A stretch of DNA of 64,000 bases from Spongilla lacustris (GCA_949361645.1 OX442415.1:3574148-3638147), one strand, 5' to 3'; positions 11,252-22,980 are shown, counted from the first letter of the stretch. Made by a program: numbers and translations. The notes: a model not told the origin generated them from the letters alone.

Positions 11252-13002
11252 CAGTGGAAACCATGATACATGACATTAAAATTTTTTTCCTGCTCTTCAA
11301 TGTTTGGAATTGGTTTTAACAATAATGGTATGAACTAACGAAATTCAAATAATGCATTTTGGTTGGCAAACTAGTTGTCAACAAGAGTTTGAAATTGAAA
11401 CTTGTCACGTGACGTCTTGGTTTCTATTTTTGGAAATGTGTGCCCCTCGTTCAGCAAAAGTAATTCTAGCTCATTTCTCCTCCGTTCGGAAACGGATGAG
11501 GCTGAACGTTGGCATATAACTACCACGCACATAACTACATCACTTGGTCGGGCCAAATGTTGAATGCGGTAAACAGTTTGAGGACCGCGGCTGCAAATGT
11601 GCTGTTTTAGGGGGAGACGCGTTTAGCTGTTTGTCTCGTATCGCGTTGTGTTTATGCTACCGTAAGTTCACAGTACATAGAAAACAGGTATTTCTATCTG
11701 AAACGCTCCTTTAATGTCAACTTTGGTTTACTTTGTCGCAAAAAAGTTTGCCTCGAAAGGTTGGGTCCTAAAAGTCAGCCATTTTCGGATGAATAACATT
11801 ACAATTATTTACATTATTGTGGTTATCGTTGTTATGAGTGAAGTTGGAAGAAGCGAACAAGCGGATAACGGTACTTTTCAGAACCAAACGGAAGGTCCAG
11901 TATTACGCGGGCTACTACGAAGAGCTAACAAAGAGGTACTGCCACTTTGGGAAAGTTTGAAAGAAAAAAAAAAGTGCTCCAAGGGGAAATCCCAGAGCTG
12001 CAGGTTTGAAGAGGCAATCGTTAAATCTATCAAGTTGACGAGTCGAATTCAAAGGACTGCATCTTATTACTCAGAAATAACGAGCAAGGAACTAGAATCG
12101 TTAGCCCAGCACATGCCAAACCTGTCTGACATTGATGCTAGGATCGATGCTCGCATTGAGAATGTACTACATCGAACTGAGCGAGGTAATTTCTCTGATT
12201 AATGCAAAGAGTGCTCAGTTCAATGTAGTACATTCTCAGTGCGAGTGCCCTAGCATCAATGCTGAGCTAACGATTCCAGTTCTTTGCTCACTATTTCTTA
12301 AAACCTGCAGCTTTGGGGTTTCCCCTTGGAGCATTCCTTTGTTTCAAACCTTCCCAAAGTGGCAGTACCTCTTTGCTAGCTCTTCGTGGTAGCCGTTTTC
12401 AGCTTGTTCGCTTCACTCATAACAACGATAACCACAATAATGTAAATAATTGTAATGTTATTCATCTGAAAATGGCTGACTTTTAGGACCCAACCTTTCG
12501 AGGCAAACTTTTTTGCGACAAAGTAAACCAAAGTTGACATTAAACGAGCGTTTCAGATAGACATATCTGTTTTCTAGGCACTGTGAACTTACGGTAGCAT
12601 AAACACAACGCGATACGAGACAAACAGCTAAACGCGTCTCCCCCTAAAACAGCACATTTGCAGCCGCGGTCCTCAAACTGTTTACCGCATTCAACATCTG
12701 GCCCGACCAAGTGATATAGCTATGTGAGTGGTAGTTATATGCCAACGTTCAGCCTCATCCGTTTCCGAACGGAGGAGAAATGAGCTAGAATTACTTTTGC
12801 TGAACGAGGGGCACACATTTCCAAAAATAGAAACCAAGAAGTCACGTGACAAGTTTCAATTTCAAACTCTTGTTGACAACTAGTTTGCCAACCAAACTGC
12901 ATTGTTAGAATTTCATTAGTTCATGCCATTATTGTTGAAACCAATTCCAAACATTGAAGAGCAGGAAAAAAATTTTAATGTCATGTACCACGGTTTCCAC
13001 TG
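11252..13002. mobile_element. 1.75-kb palindromic Tc1-like element, TA-flanked
   Basis: It starts CAGTGGAAACC (11252) and ends GGTTTCCACTG (13002), with TA on both sides (11250-11251 and 13003-13004). Nearly the whole element is one inverted repeat: left arm to 12182, right arm from 12213, with a 30-bp spacer. The ends and TA target are typical of Tc1/mariner elements. Both arms carry a decayed copy of the 5' end of a transposase gene related to the 637-aa protein. This is a foldback derivative, probably mobilised in trans. Confidence 0.8.
11834..12202 (+). pseudogene. Decayed transposase N-terminus in palindrome arm
   Basis: From the ATG at 11834 the frame reads a short basic protein that aligns with the N-terminus of the 637-aa transposase: NGTFQNQ, then an ELESLAQHMPNLSDIDAR stretch matching EFESLSEFLPDLPDTDAR. 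It runs into the palindrome centre and stops at 12202, before any catalytic residue. A mirrored, diverged copy lies on the minus strand at about 12213-12420. It is a truncated remnant of a related but separate transposase family. Confidence 0.65.
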
Positions 13003-13240
13003 TACAGGGGGAGGAATCCTGCTATCAATTTTATTGGTACCTGGGTCACTACAAGTGTGAATAAGAAGAACAGATAGTCACGTGATGCTTTTTAACTTTC
13101 AGTATATATTGAAGAATAGTTGTACACTGAAAGTCCATTGTCAGATTTGCATTTTACCTCACAGCCATTAAAATAGAATCAAGTGAACAAAATTAAAGTA
13201 CAAAAAAATTATAGGAGCAAGTGTGATGGTTTCCACTGTA
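13003..13240. other. Remnant ending in Tc1-like terminal repeat
   Basis: About 240 bp ending in GGTTTCCACTG followed by TA (13228-13240), the same terminal repeat as the neighbouring palindrome. It may be the right end of an older element into which the palindrome inserted. No gene is present. Confidence 0.45.
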
Positions 13241-13390
13241 GACCTCTCCTGTTGGCCATTGGCAACAAACTATAAGATTGAGATAAACCGTAAATGTCAT
13301 CACCCCCAAGTGTGTATTACCTATCCCTCCATGTCGCATCTACATGCACAAATGGGTGACTCCAGGGTGTTCGAGAGCAGATGAGATGGG

Positions 13391-13545
13391 GGACATGGGG
13401 AGAGGGACATGGAGGACATGGGGAGAGGGACATGGAGGACATGGGGAGAGGGACATGGAGGACATGGGGAGAGGGACATGGAGGACATATAGGGAGGGCA
13501 ACATGGGGGACATGCATGGGGAGAGGGACATGGAGGGGGACATGC
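13391..13545 (+). repeat. 23-bp purine-rich minisatellite
   Basis: The unit GACATGGGGAGAGGGACATG plus GAG (23 bp) repeats four times nearly perfectly to about 13482, then continues in degenerate form to 13545. Because 23 is not a multiple of three, the unit reads open in all frames on both strands. The open frames across it are artefacts. Confidence 0.85.
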
Positions 13546-13809
13546 AGATCAGTTCTGGACTCATATCCAATCATATGCATATATATGATCAATATTACAC
13601 AACTGCTTATACTGGGATTATTTAGACTTACATGCAAGCAAATAAAGAACAACAAGCATTGTTACCTACATGTATGCATATGCATGCTTTGTTGAGGAAG
13701 CCATTGTGTTAAACATGTACAACTGTGTATGGTTCTAGTTCTAGTTCGCGCGCAAGCTAAGTGTTGTTTGCAATTCACTTACTTATTGATCTTTTCATGC
13801 GACAATTAT

Positions 13810-14546
13810 GATGAATAGAAGTATTGAATTGGGTCAGCCGGAGTCATAGGGTTTACGGTCCGTGCAATTTTCGGTCCTCCGGACCGTATTCCCTAAGAGA
13901 ATACATGCAGTCCCCCGGACCCAAATGCCTATAGGGAATATACGGTCTGCATGGCTGTACTGACAAAACCATTTCATTAACCGGACTCAATTCACTATCG
14001 GGAATACCGCACGTGCATGCACGATCCAGCGGCGGATCCAGGATTTGGAAGGGGGATGGGGGGGGGGGGAGGGGGGGGGAAAGGCCCAGGCGAGGATGTT
14101 GCAGAAGGTGGGATGTGAGAAAGACATTCTTTTGCGAGGGGTGGGGGGGGGGGGGGGGGGGCACGTGCCCCGACGGCGGGTCAGGTAATAAAATCGGGTT
14201 GACCGGCTAAAACCCGGTCGACCCGCTTTGAAACGGGCGGCCCGCCTGTGAATCGGATAACATATATCACTGCACATATAATATGTGTTGATATGGTCTA
14301 TAAAGGAAGCCTCCTGAGTCCATGGCATATAGAAACAAGGTGCCGTTTTTCGGCCATTTCTTTAACCGAACGTAGTAACGTACTTAAAGTAATCTATATC
14401 AACAAACAAAAAAATATGCGCATGTGCGACAGATTACATCACCCAACCGAGATGGGTAATAATTCAATAGTTAGTCCGTGTTACATAATTATGTAAACAG
14501 TGATTTACAACCTTAACTTTTTGTGCCGTTAGCTTGCTCAGTAAAG
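13810..14546 (+). repeat. Duplicated upstream region of beta-helix gene
   Basis: The region contains GAATTGGGTCAGCCGG near 13826, a G-rich stretch with long poly-G runs (14050-14160), and a GC-rich block ending CACGTGCCCCGACGGCGGGT (about 14161). The same order occurs at 61290-62830, upstream of a truncated paralogue. No gene is seen. It probably holds the promoter of the gene at 14547, but no core promoter motif is evident. Confidence 0.6.
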
Positions 14547-17500
14547 ATGTACCGAGTTCTAGGGCTAGTGGCAGCAGTGTGTTGGTTAGGGACGGAGACG
14601 TACGGAGCGTACACTACCGTTGTCGTTCCCTCGGGCCTGAACTCTACCCTCGAGAGCTACCTATGTAACGGGTCGCTGCTGACCAACGGCACTTCTCTTC
14701 AGTTAGGAGTCGGAGAGCACGTGATATCTCCAGGGTCGTTTTGTTTGGTTCGTAACTTAAAGGACATTGCCATAACGGGTGCAGGGAGGGATCTGACTGT
14801 TGTCCGCTGTGATGAGGGAGGTCGAGGATTTAGGTTCTCGTTCGTCTGGAATCTGACCCTCGCAAAGATGGCGTTCGTCGATTGCGGACTCGCCACAACA
14901 GTACCCTCTCCGTTTGTTGGGAACATGTCCTCTCCAGTCGTCCTGTACATGGACTCCTCTTTGGTGACAATTCAGCAGGTGACAATAAACAATTTTTGCG
15001 GTTTCGGTGTCTTTGGATACGCATTGTACAGCTCCGTCCTATCTGACCTCCAATTCATGAATTGCTTAGGCAACTGCTCGGGAGCCGTGCTCTATGCCAC
15101 TTCGGTCACCCCGACTTTCACCGTGCAGGGATGTCTGTTCCAAAATCTGAGCTATTCTGACTCCCTGGTGATCGGTGCTGGCCTCACTCTTTGGCAGGTG
15201 TACAATTATGTGACCGTACGTAACTGCCTGTTCAACAACCTCGCTTCGCTACAGGGATCCTTAGTCGTGTATGACGCATTCGCTACCGTGACGAACTGCA
15301 CCTTTGTGGCGCAATTTGGGGGCGCCGTCAGCGCATACTGGTCCGTTGTGCACGTTATTAACAGCACCTTTGCCACAAATTTCGCCCCTGTTGGGGCCGC
15401 CATTACGACGCAGAATATGTACTACCTTTCGATTTCAGGAAGCACATTCGATAGAAATATGGCAACGATATACGGAGGGGCAGTTAGTCTATTGACACCA
15501 AGGCCGTTATTCCGTACTACCATGCAAATCACCAACTGTTCGTTCACTAACAATACAGCGCAGATAGGAGGAGCTGTTTTCATATTTCACTCTCCTTCTG
15601 GTTCTCAGGTGATCATCGACCAAGCAGCATTCTTGTACAACAGCGCACCTACAGGTGCGGCGATATATGCGGGAGACTTTCGCAATATTGACGGATCTCC
15701 CACCTACGCCCTCGTATTAAGCGACGTTCATATTGAGTACAATCACTGTTTGAACTGTTCCGTGGAGGAAGACGTTATGGGAGCGGCGGTGTATTACAGC
15801 GAATTGAGTGATGTTTACATAAAGAGCTACAGCGGCAAAGGAAGTGAATTCATAGGGAATTCCCCTCAAGGAGCCATACAAGGGTTAGGCGGTGGACTCC
15901 ATCTACATGGAAAGATCGTGTTTGGAAACAATATTGGAGAAAATGGCGGAGCCATAGGTCTTCTGAATAATGCACAACTGTATTTTTATCCAAATTGCAA
16001 CATTTTATTTGAAGGCAACACAGCTACCACCTATGGCGGTGCTCTGTACATACAAGGAGATCCAAACATACCAAAGTCAATCCTTATAGAGTGTAGGATG
16101 CACTTCATGGGCCTGCAAGAAAACTATTCAATTATCTTCAGTAATAATGCAGCAAACGTATCTGGACAATCCATTTATGCCACGCCAATCTACGACTGCA
16201 CCTTAAGTATCCCAGCTGGAGTAAACAATAGTGCCTTGTATCACAGCCAACCTTCAGCGTACTATGATCACATTTTTAGTTTCACATCTGCAAATAATAA
16301 TACTTCAAGCATTCAAATACTCTCGTTTCCGGCAGAAGTTCTTTTGTGCGGATGTGACAAAGGCACAACCTGTGACCTCAGTAACGGGTACAAGATTTCC
16401 ACTACCCCTGGCAGAACTATTCGTTTTAGTGCCACCTCCATTGACTATGAAAATCGCACCTCCCCTGCTGTCATAACAACAAATGTTCCACCTAACAGCC
16501 AGGGCATCAGCCTCGCACCCCAGCAGAATGTTCAGTGGATAGGGAAAATGTGTGATGCAATAGAATACAAAATCTATGGACAGGAGAATGTTACATTCAA
16601 CCTTCAGCTCACCACGTACATGGGTGCTGTTCCTACCATCGTGCAGGTCACCATAGGACCATGCGACCCTGGTTTCGTACTCGGAAATGACTCTAAAACA
16701 GGCTTAATGCAGTGCACCTGTTCATCCTTTCTCATATCAGTAAGTGTTGGTTGCAATATAACCAGTGGAACAGTGACCAGAAATGGCAATAAGTGGATAG
16801 GTGTGTACAATGATGGGACCAAGAGCCTTTCTGCCTTAGCTTACACATGTCCGCTGGACTATTGTAAGTCCAACTTTACGCAGATCTCCTTGGCGTCACC
16901 TAATGATTTGTGTGACAAGAATCGTCAGGGTCTTTTGTGTGGTCACTGCCTTGCAAACTTCAGTGTGGTGTTTGGGTCATCAGAATGTCAGCTGTGTTCT
17001 AACAATTGGCTCCTCACCATCCTCCTGTATGCTGTGCTGGGTATTGTGCTGGTGGCAGTCCTCTTTATGCTCAACCTGACGGTCACCCAGGGAACCATCT
17101 ATGGACTTATCTTCTATGCCAATATCATTCAAGTCAACACTTCTGTTTTCTTTAACCAACCATCTTTAAAGCCACTGCAAATTGTTGTATCATTTCTCAA
17201 CCTTGACTTAGGCTTCCTTTTGTGTTTCTATGATGGCATGGATGATGCTGCAAAGACGGGCCTTCAGTTTGTGTTCCCAGCCTACCTTCTTACTCTTACC
17301 ATCACTGTAGTTACAGTCTGTCACTACTGTCTCCGTGAGTCTACTGGGCCAAACATTACCCATCACTGTCTTAACAGAGCCAGCCACTTTATTGGAAAAC
17401 GTGCTGTGAGTGTTTTGGCCACTCTTGTCTACCTTTCATACTCCAAATTGCTGAGGACTGTAATTGAAATTCTTACCTACGCTACGGTCCATGTTGATGG

Positions 17501-18272
17501 CGGCACTCATTTTCGAGTGTGGTTTTATGATGGAACTGTTCGCTATCTTGAAGGGCGTCATCTGATATTGTTCATCATTGCCATAGCAACATGCATATTC
17601 TTTCTCATTCCGTATACACTTGCCCTCACCCTAATTCCTATAATTGATAGGTACAGTGACCACAGCAAGCTCTTACACTGGCTCAACCAGAAAGCCAACC
17701 TTCTCAAGCCCATGAACGATGCCTACTATGCTACCTACAAGGGGGCATGGCAAAGTTGGTTGGGGGTGCGGCTTTGGCTTTTGATATTTCTGTACACTCC
17801 AACTCCATTCTATAGCTCAGATAGTCCATCTTTACTCATGTACATCCATGGAATCATTCTGGTGGCCTTTCTTTTTGTCCAGGCTCACATTAAGCCATTT
17901 GGAGAGTTGTACAATGCAGGCAACAAGCCAAAATGGATCTGTGCTGGTATCTACAACTGGATAGACTCATTTTACATCCTCAACTATATTGTATTGGCCT
18001 TCACTGTCTCCTATCTAATATCAAACGATGCCTATAATCACCATATAGCTGTCACTGTTGGATCTCTGGTTGGCCTGTCTGTAGCCATGATTTTTGCCAC
18101 TATTGTTTTCCACATTATCGCAGCCTTATGTACGTATAGTACACGAGAGGCCGTCAAGGCAGCTGATGATACAGGCAATGAGATTGAGCTTGAAAAATCA
18201 TCATTCTCTGATGTGTCTTATATGATAATGACCGAGAATGACCTTCGAGAACCTCTCATGGAAAATCTGTGA
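14547..18272 (+). CDS. Intronless beta-helix, multi-TM membrane protein, 1241 aa
   Basis: A single uninterrupted frame from ATG 14547 (MYRVLG...) to TGA 18272. I chose this Met because a signal peptide follows directly (hydrophobic GLVAAVCWL, then polar residues) and because the paralogue at 62831 has the same start. Residues about 25-560 are rich in N-glycosylation sites and carry repeated Pmp-like FxxN and GGA[ILV] motifs (FTNNTAQIGGAVF, FEGNTATTYGGALY), pointing to a right-handed parallel beta-helix. A cysteine-rich segment (about 600-815) precedes roughly nine or ten hydrophobic helices between about 820 and 1200. A short acidic cytoplasmic tail ends in MENL. This suggests a cell-surface receptor or adhesion protein; the function is unknown. 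Sponge genomes hold many such genes, as far as I recall. A possible ATTAAA polyadenylation signal lies near 18364. Confidence 0.8.
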   Translation: MYRVLGLVAAVCWLGTETYGAYTTVVVPSGLNSTLESYLCNGSLLTNGTSLQLGVGEHVISPGSFCLVRNLKDIAITGAGRDLTVVRCDEGGRGFRFSFVWNLTLAKMAFVDCGLATTVPSPFVGNMSSPVVLYMDSSLVTIQQVTINNFCGFGVFGYALYSSVLSDLQFMNCLGNCSGAVLYATSVTPTFTVQGCLFQNLSYSDSLVIGAGLTLWQVYNYVTVRNCLFNNLASLQGSLVVYDAFATVTNCTFVAQFGGAVSAYWSVVHVINSTFATNFAPVGAAITTQNMYYLSISGSTFDRNMATIYGGAVSLLTPRPLFRTTMQITNCSFTNNTAQIGGAVFIFHSPSGSQVIIDQAAFLYNSAPTGAAIYAGDFRNIDGSPTYALVLSDVHIEYNHCLNCSVEEDVMGAAVYYSELSDVYIKSYSGKGSEFIGNSPQGAIQGLGGGLHLHGKIVFGNNIGENGGAIGLLNNAQLYFYPNCNILFEGNTATTYGGALYIQGDPNIPKSILIECRMHFMGLQENYSIIFSNNAANVSGQSIYATPIYDCTLSIPAGVNNSALYHSQPSAYYDHIFSFTSANNNTSSIQILSFPAEVLLCGCDKGTTCDLSNGYKISTTPGRTIRFSATSIDYENRTSPAVITTNVPPNSQGISLAPQQNVQWIGKMCDAIEYKIYGQENVTFNLQLTTYMGAVPTIVQVTIGPCDPGFVLGNDSKTGLMQCTCSSFLISVSVGCNITSGTVTRNGNKWIGVYNDGTKSLSALAYTCPLDYCKSNFTQISLASPNDLCDKNRQGLLCGHCLANFSVVFGSSECQLCSNNWLLTILLYAVLGIVLVAVLFMLNLTVTQGTIYGLIFYANIIQVNTSVFFNQPSLKPLQIVVSFLNLDLGFLLCFYDGMDDAAKTGLQFVFPAYLLTLTITVVTVCHYCLRESTGPNITHHCLNRASHFIGKRAVSVLATLVYLSYSKLLRTVIEILTYATVHVDGGTHFRVWFYDGTVRYLEGRHLILFIIAIATCIFFLIPYTLALTLIPIIDRYSDHSKLLHWLNQKANLLKPMNDAYYATYKGAWQSWLGVRLWLLIFLYTPTPFYSSDSPSLLMYIHGIILVAFLFVQAHIKPFGELYNAGNKPKWICAGIYNWIDSFYILNYIVLAFTVSYLISNDAYNHHIAVTVGSLVGLSVAMIFATIVFHIIAALCTYSTREAVKAADDTGNEIELEKSSFSDVSYMIMTENDLREPLMENL

Positions 18273-19735
18273 CATATACGTATATACATGTATGTAGGCC
18301 TGTGATTTGACTATAAAACCCTTCTTCGTGTGGACATGCGTGTCTATATATGTGCATGTAATGATTAAATGTGTAACTTTTGAAATTGACTGAATATACA
18401 GTGCATGAACTCTTAAAAGACAGTACTCTACAGTGATGCATGGAGAGGAGGGAGAATTAAGATATCGATGGAGGATTTGTACAGTTGGTGAGATATATTT
18501 ACATGATGTATACTACTACAGTTCACGACAAAACTATTCCAGAGATCATATTGCATTGCGCATGCCGATGTGTAAGCATCAATTGCAAAGACAGCTGCAT
18601 GTGATTGAATGCAATCGACATTCTTGCACCGCAAAATAGCTTACAACTCAATGGAAATATCTTTTTGTACCCCATTTCAGACCCTATATAACGTAATAGT
18701 ACTATAGTAGTAAAACTTTATTCCAGATCTGTCCATTTCTACGTATACAGCTAAGCGCTACAGCAAAGGAGATAAGACTTCCTTTTAATGCATGTTGCAC
18801 ACCTTTAATTTTTTGTACTCACTGAAATTCACTGTACGTGTGAACTGTTAAGATGGTATTCTGCATTGATGCATATATAAATTAATGTTACGTTGCATAT
18901 TAGGGAGAGGAGGGAATGAGATATACATTTACGTTATGAACTACTACCGATGCTGAGTCAAGGCCGTAAAGAATTACAAAGAGGCTCAGCTGTGATAGCA
19001 CACTGACGCACCGCACACTCAGCACCAGTGCTATATAGTATACAACTCAATGCAATTTTTAATAGCTCAGATCTGTACATTTATACTACATAATCCAACT
19101 AGAGTATTGGAAATTTCGAACAAATTTAATTTCTCACTGAGTGCGCTTTTCATTGAGGGAACTAAGGATATTTCGTAAGCAATACAACGTACAGAGGGTC
19201 TGGACATGCATGGGGAACAAGTCAGTCGTGAATAGTTGTTCGCGTGGCGCAGGAATTCGTGCGCCGGCCCAATCTAATTGCACCGTTATTATATATCGTG
19301 ACGTACATGCAGTGATGCCGCGGCCAGCATTATACGATACGGTCACCTTCACGGCTGGCCGGATTTTGTCCCGACGGTCACGATCGCGGTCAAAGGATGA
19401 CCGCCACTAAGCAATACGGTCGCGCATGGCCAGAAATGGAGGACATGAGTGAATATGTAAGGTTGTGATAGAGATTTGAGAATTCTGATTTCACTAATAA
19501 ATTTATCACCTTTTTTTAAAAAATGATTTATCATGATTCAAGACAAGAAATTCTAAATTCAAATCAATTAACTAAAATTAATTCTTTCAAATTGAATTCC
19601 AAACACGCTCAGTATTTGCTAAAAATCGGTCTGATTATAATTTACATGTATCATGAAAAGAACATTAAGCATTCATGAACTAAATTCAAGACAAATTGAT
19701 TAACTATAACTGAGCACAATTAATTATATTCATCA
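18273..19735. other. Intergenic; old partial tandem duplication
   Basis: No gene is recognised. A stretch at about 18380-18780 is echoed at about 18830-19090: both have a GAGAGGAGGGA block, a TACAACTCAATG block and a final AGATCTGT-CATTT block in the same order. The copies are well diverged, so this is an old tandem duplication. The rest (19100-19735) shows nothing I can name. Confidence 0.4.
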
Positions 19736-19799
19736 ACATATGTCATTACGTGATACCTTGCGTCATATTAATGTGTCGTCTGCTCACGAGACTTCTATC

Positions 19800-19983
19800 A
19801 CAGGCGAATTGGGAGAGGGGGCACCGGTGAGGGTGTGGCAAGGGGTGGGGCAAAGTAGTAGATGGGGCCGCCCCGCGAAGGGTGCGGGAGGGGGGCACCC
19901 AGCTAGGGGGTGTGGGGGAGCGCTGTAAGCTCCCCCACCGGGGTCTGGGGCGGAGCCCGACAAGCCAACGCTTTTTGCGTAGA

Positions 19984-20016
<33 letters not shown>

Positions 20017-20100
20017 AAGTACGTAAACGCTGCACAAAAATGTAATTACAGATCGAGGCTGAGGAGCGACAGATAAAGAGCTCAGGCACTATATATTTTC
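19800..20100 (+). repeat. GC-rich dispersed repeat, copy A
   Basis: A GC-rich block (GGGGGAGCGCTGTAAGCTCC, then GGTCTGGGGCGGAGCC) is followed by a poly-C run (about 19986-20014) and GATCGAGGCTGAGGAGCGAC. A reverse-oriented copy of the first half is at about 23170-23290. A diverged full copy lies at about 61480-61690. It is non-coding and its class is unknown. Confidence 0.6.
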
Positions 20101-20550
20101 AATGCGCCGATGCATCGCCGTTGATAGCACATGTACTGAACTCACCGCTTATTTGTTTAGAAAATACTATAGGCTGAGTAGATATGACGCGTAGGCGTTA
20201 ATTGCCTCCACGGAAATACATGGGCTTATGCTCGGTTTTTGGTGCATTTCGATACGTTACACATGCTCTCAGGAAAGAAAACTGAATAACATACGCTAAA
20301 CGGCCGGCTAATGTAACCAGAGATTGCCCGTACCGGTACTTGTACTTCTATTGTAAGAGCCGAATGCTATTAACATAATTAGGTCACGCGATAAATCATA
20401 CTTGGCCCTGACCCATGTACACCGGTATCATTACACGTACGTACGTAGACGTACGTGCATGTAGGCCATTTCTGCCGTAGCTACGCTGTGTCTGCATATG
20501 TTAGCGTACACATACATGTTTACGTGGAGAGGCCTTTGACGTTGTGCTCC

Positions 20551-20613
20551 ACCCCCCCCCCCCCCCCCCCCCGGCCCCCCCCCCCCCCCCCCCGGCCCCC
20601 CCCCCCCCCCCCG
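20551..20613 (+). repeat. Poly-C tract punctuated by GG pairs
   Basis: Three runs of 16 or more C are separated by GG, ending in GGATCC. On the minus strand this is a G-rich tract able to form G-quadruplexes. Homopolymer lengths in such tracts are often unreliable in assemblies. Confidence 0.8.
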
Positions 20614-20924
20614 GATCCGCTAAAGACTACGATATAGTGTGCCAAACCTCTGTATCTGCAACGAGAAAAACGACTATACGGCCATACGGCACGCTCACGC
20701 TTATGTGGATTGTGTAACATGTGTGATTACAAGGAGATGTCCATTTATGATTTCTAAAATATACAAAACAAATTTAGGAAAGCGTCATATCATGCACACA
20801 TGCGAACAGCTACATGTATAAAAAGAACACCTGAAAATAACTCTTGTGCATGGTTGCTATACATCAGATGCACAAAAGTACAGTGGATTATCTGTTGGAA
20901 TGCACCATTTTATCACATTCATAG

Positions 20925-21310
20925 GCCAGTGGATGTTTGAAGGCAAACATTATGAACTCCTGCGGGCAACATTATGAACTCCTGCGGGCAACATCATGCA
21001 GAGCTCATTCAAAACATCTATACTGATTATAGTACAGGAGAGACAATACATAGGTCAAAAGTGCAGACATCCTATAGACCTTATTCACAGCATGGTCTAG
21101 CCAGAGAATCAATTCCTGAACTGCATGCTTTCACATTGATCAGCTGAATTAAGTCAGGATGAGGTGGATACATGCATGCATGTGGTACACGTGAAGCCCA
21201 CTACATGATCCATTTCATCACACCCATTTAGTTCATAGGCCCGTGTATATATGTTTGAAGGCAAGCATTATGAACTCTTGCAGGCAACATCATGCAGAGC
21301 TCATTCAAAT
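20925..21310 (+). repeat. Short direct repeats (GGCAACATCATGCAGAGC)
   Basis: A block with GTTTGAAGGCAAACATTATG and GGCAACATCATGCAGAGCTC occurs at about 20930-21010 and again at 21240-21310. In the first, a 24-bp unit (CATTATGAACTCCTGCGGGC plus AACA) is itself repeated in tandem. No gene is present. Confidence 0.6.
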
Positions 21311-22065
21311 CATTGTAAACAACATTGCAGTATATACATGTGCATGTATTCATGGTAACTACATTGGGCATGAGTCTGGATCATCACACAGCTACATGCC
21401 AGTATATAGCACTGAACAACACAGTCAGTTCATTGCATATCACTCTCTACTCTCTATGGATATATGCAGTGTGCTTAGGTACTTTTGCATTTCAGTTAAT
21501 AGTTTCTTCTTTCCTGCTAATATATATAGGAACACGGAACTACTAATATCCTTTTCCTTGTTGTGGGTCCAAACGTGATGCCTCGTATGACACTTTCTAC
21601 GTACACTCGGTCGCCGCATGCCATGATAGTACAATATATGCATGCACATGTATATACGTACAGCGCTGACTCTGAAGTGTAGAAAGTTACAGCGATTGAT
21701 AGTATACTTTGGAGTCCCATAATTCAATAATGCGGTCAGAGCTGTGGAATCAGGGTTTGCCGAGCCGAGCCGCACTGCACGTGACCAGTCTGCCTGCCAT
21801 GTCGGGATGCATGCCGGTACAGTTAATCATTAATTTGAATGTTGGCTTCAGACTCATTTGTGCTGCGCACTTTTATCAGCGGTGGTTCCTCCAATTTCGT
21901 AACTAATCGACAGGTTCAATTCGAATTTGAAAACAAAGCACGAACTCTACATCCGTTGTCTGGTCGCATTTCAAGTTGTGACTGGCAGACTCTAATTGAT
22001 ATATGGAACACTTAACACTAGACGACTTGACTGTACCACGGTGATCGGTTTTCCACCACTGTTTT
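21311..22065. other. Intergenic, nothing recognised
   Basis: About 750 bp with only short open frames and no recognisable domain, RNA gene or repeat structure. Confidence 0.3.
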
Positions 22066-22850
22066 TTAATGTTTAATCTCCCGGAATCCTTATTTAAGGA
22101 TGGCCACCCTTAAATAAGGATGATGACCACTTTCTAAGAGAATGATGCACACTTGCTCAGCGTACTTATAAGGCTGCCACCTAATGATTTTACGTCATAA
22201 AAAATGGCGCCTATGTACAAAAGTCAAATCTCACGCAAGAAGCGTACCCTATGATAGAAACTTTAGACGACTGTTTGTTATACACTGTTCCAACTATTTG
22301 TAACGTTCTATGATTAGAAAGCATCCCTGCGGTATGTAACCGCTTGGAATGTGGCGATATAACCAATTACGGCTGTATGCCGGGATGTTGCGATCCGTTT
22401 CTTAGAAAACTAATGGGATATTTAAAATCCCCATATGTTTGCACGTATTACGCCGACTGGGGAATTTAAATAATTGGCTTGCTGTATTCACAACAACTAT
22501 GAACAAAGTTCAAAATGGCCGACCAGCTGCACAAAGACTAATGAATCTTCGATGCACGGTCCAGTTATTGAAATCCCCAGTCATCAGGCCCGTAGGCTGG
22601 GGGGGGTCGGTGGGTTCGGTCGACCCCCCCCCCGCTCGTCAGAACTAGTTCCGCTTGCCATCAAAATAATTTATTCATAACTTCTATACATGTATAGCTA
22701 TAGCCCGCGAGAACGAGATAACAATACATGCAGGCTTAGCAACCGCGGGACATCCATTCTAAAATGGGGCGCCCACGTCCCGCCCACAACAAACAGCAGC
22801 GGCGGAACAGGGGGAGGGTCCGTGAATTAAATTACGGGTTCCGTGCAACT

Positions 22851-22980
22851 ATGGGTAAAAGTTCCGCATACGATCAAGAATTGCGGAACTTTTACCCATG
22901 CATACTGTTAGTTGGGCGTAGCCCGACCTTCGCGTATTGGCGGATACGCGAAGGTCGGGCTACGCGCCTACGCCCAACTA
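22851..22980. repeat. Two consecutive hairpins inside TIR element
   Basis: The first hairpin has perfect 18-bp arms (22851-22868 and 22882-22899, ATGGGTAAAAGTTCCGCA). The second has perfect 20-bp arms (22917-22936 and 22945-22964, CGTAGCCCGACCTTCGCGTA) with an 8-nt loop, enclosed by outer 10-bp arms (TAGTTGGGCG / CGCCCAACTA). As DNA or RNA these would form very stable cruciforms or stem-loops. Confidence 0.85.

Noticed and set aside
13344..13695. Open frames on both strands across the 23-bp minisatellite
   Set aside because: Produced by the repeat; the unit reads open in every frame.
14523..14546. Upstream GTG start for the beta-helix gene
   Set aside because: Eukaryotic initiation and the signal peptide favour ATG 14547, which the paralogue shares.
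14547..18272. Bacterial (chlamydial) contamination because of Pmp-like repeats
   Set aside because: It has a eukaryotic-style signal peptide, many N-glycosylation sites, many TM helices and no autotransporter barrel. Its paralogue fragment lies in the same repeat-rich sequence.
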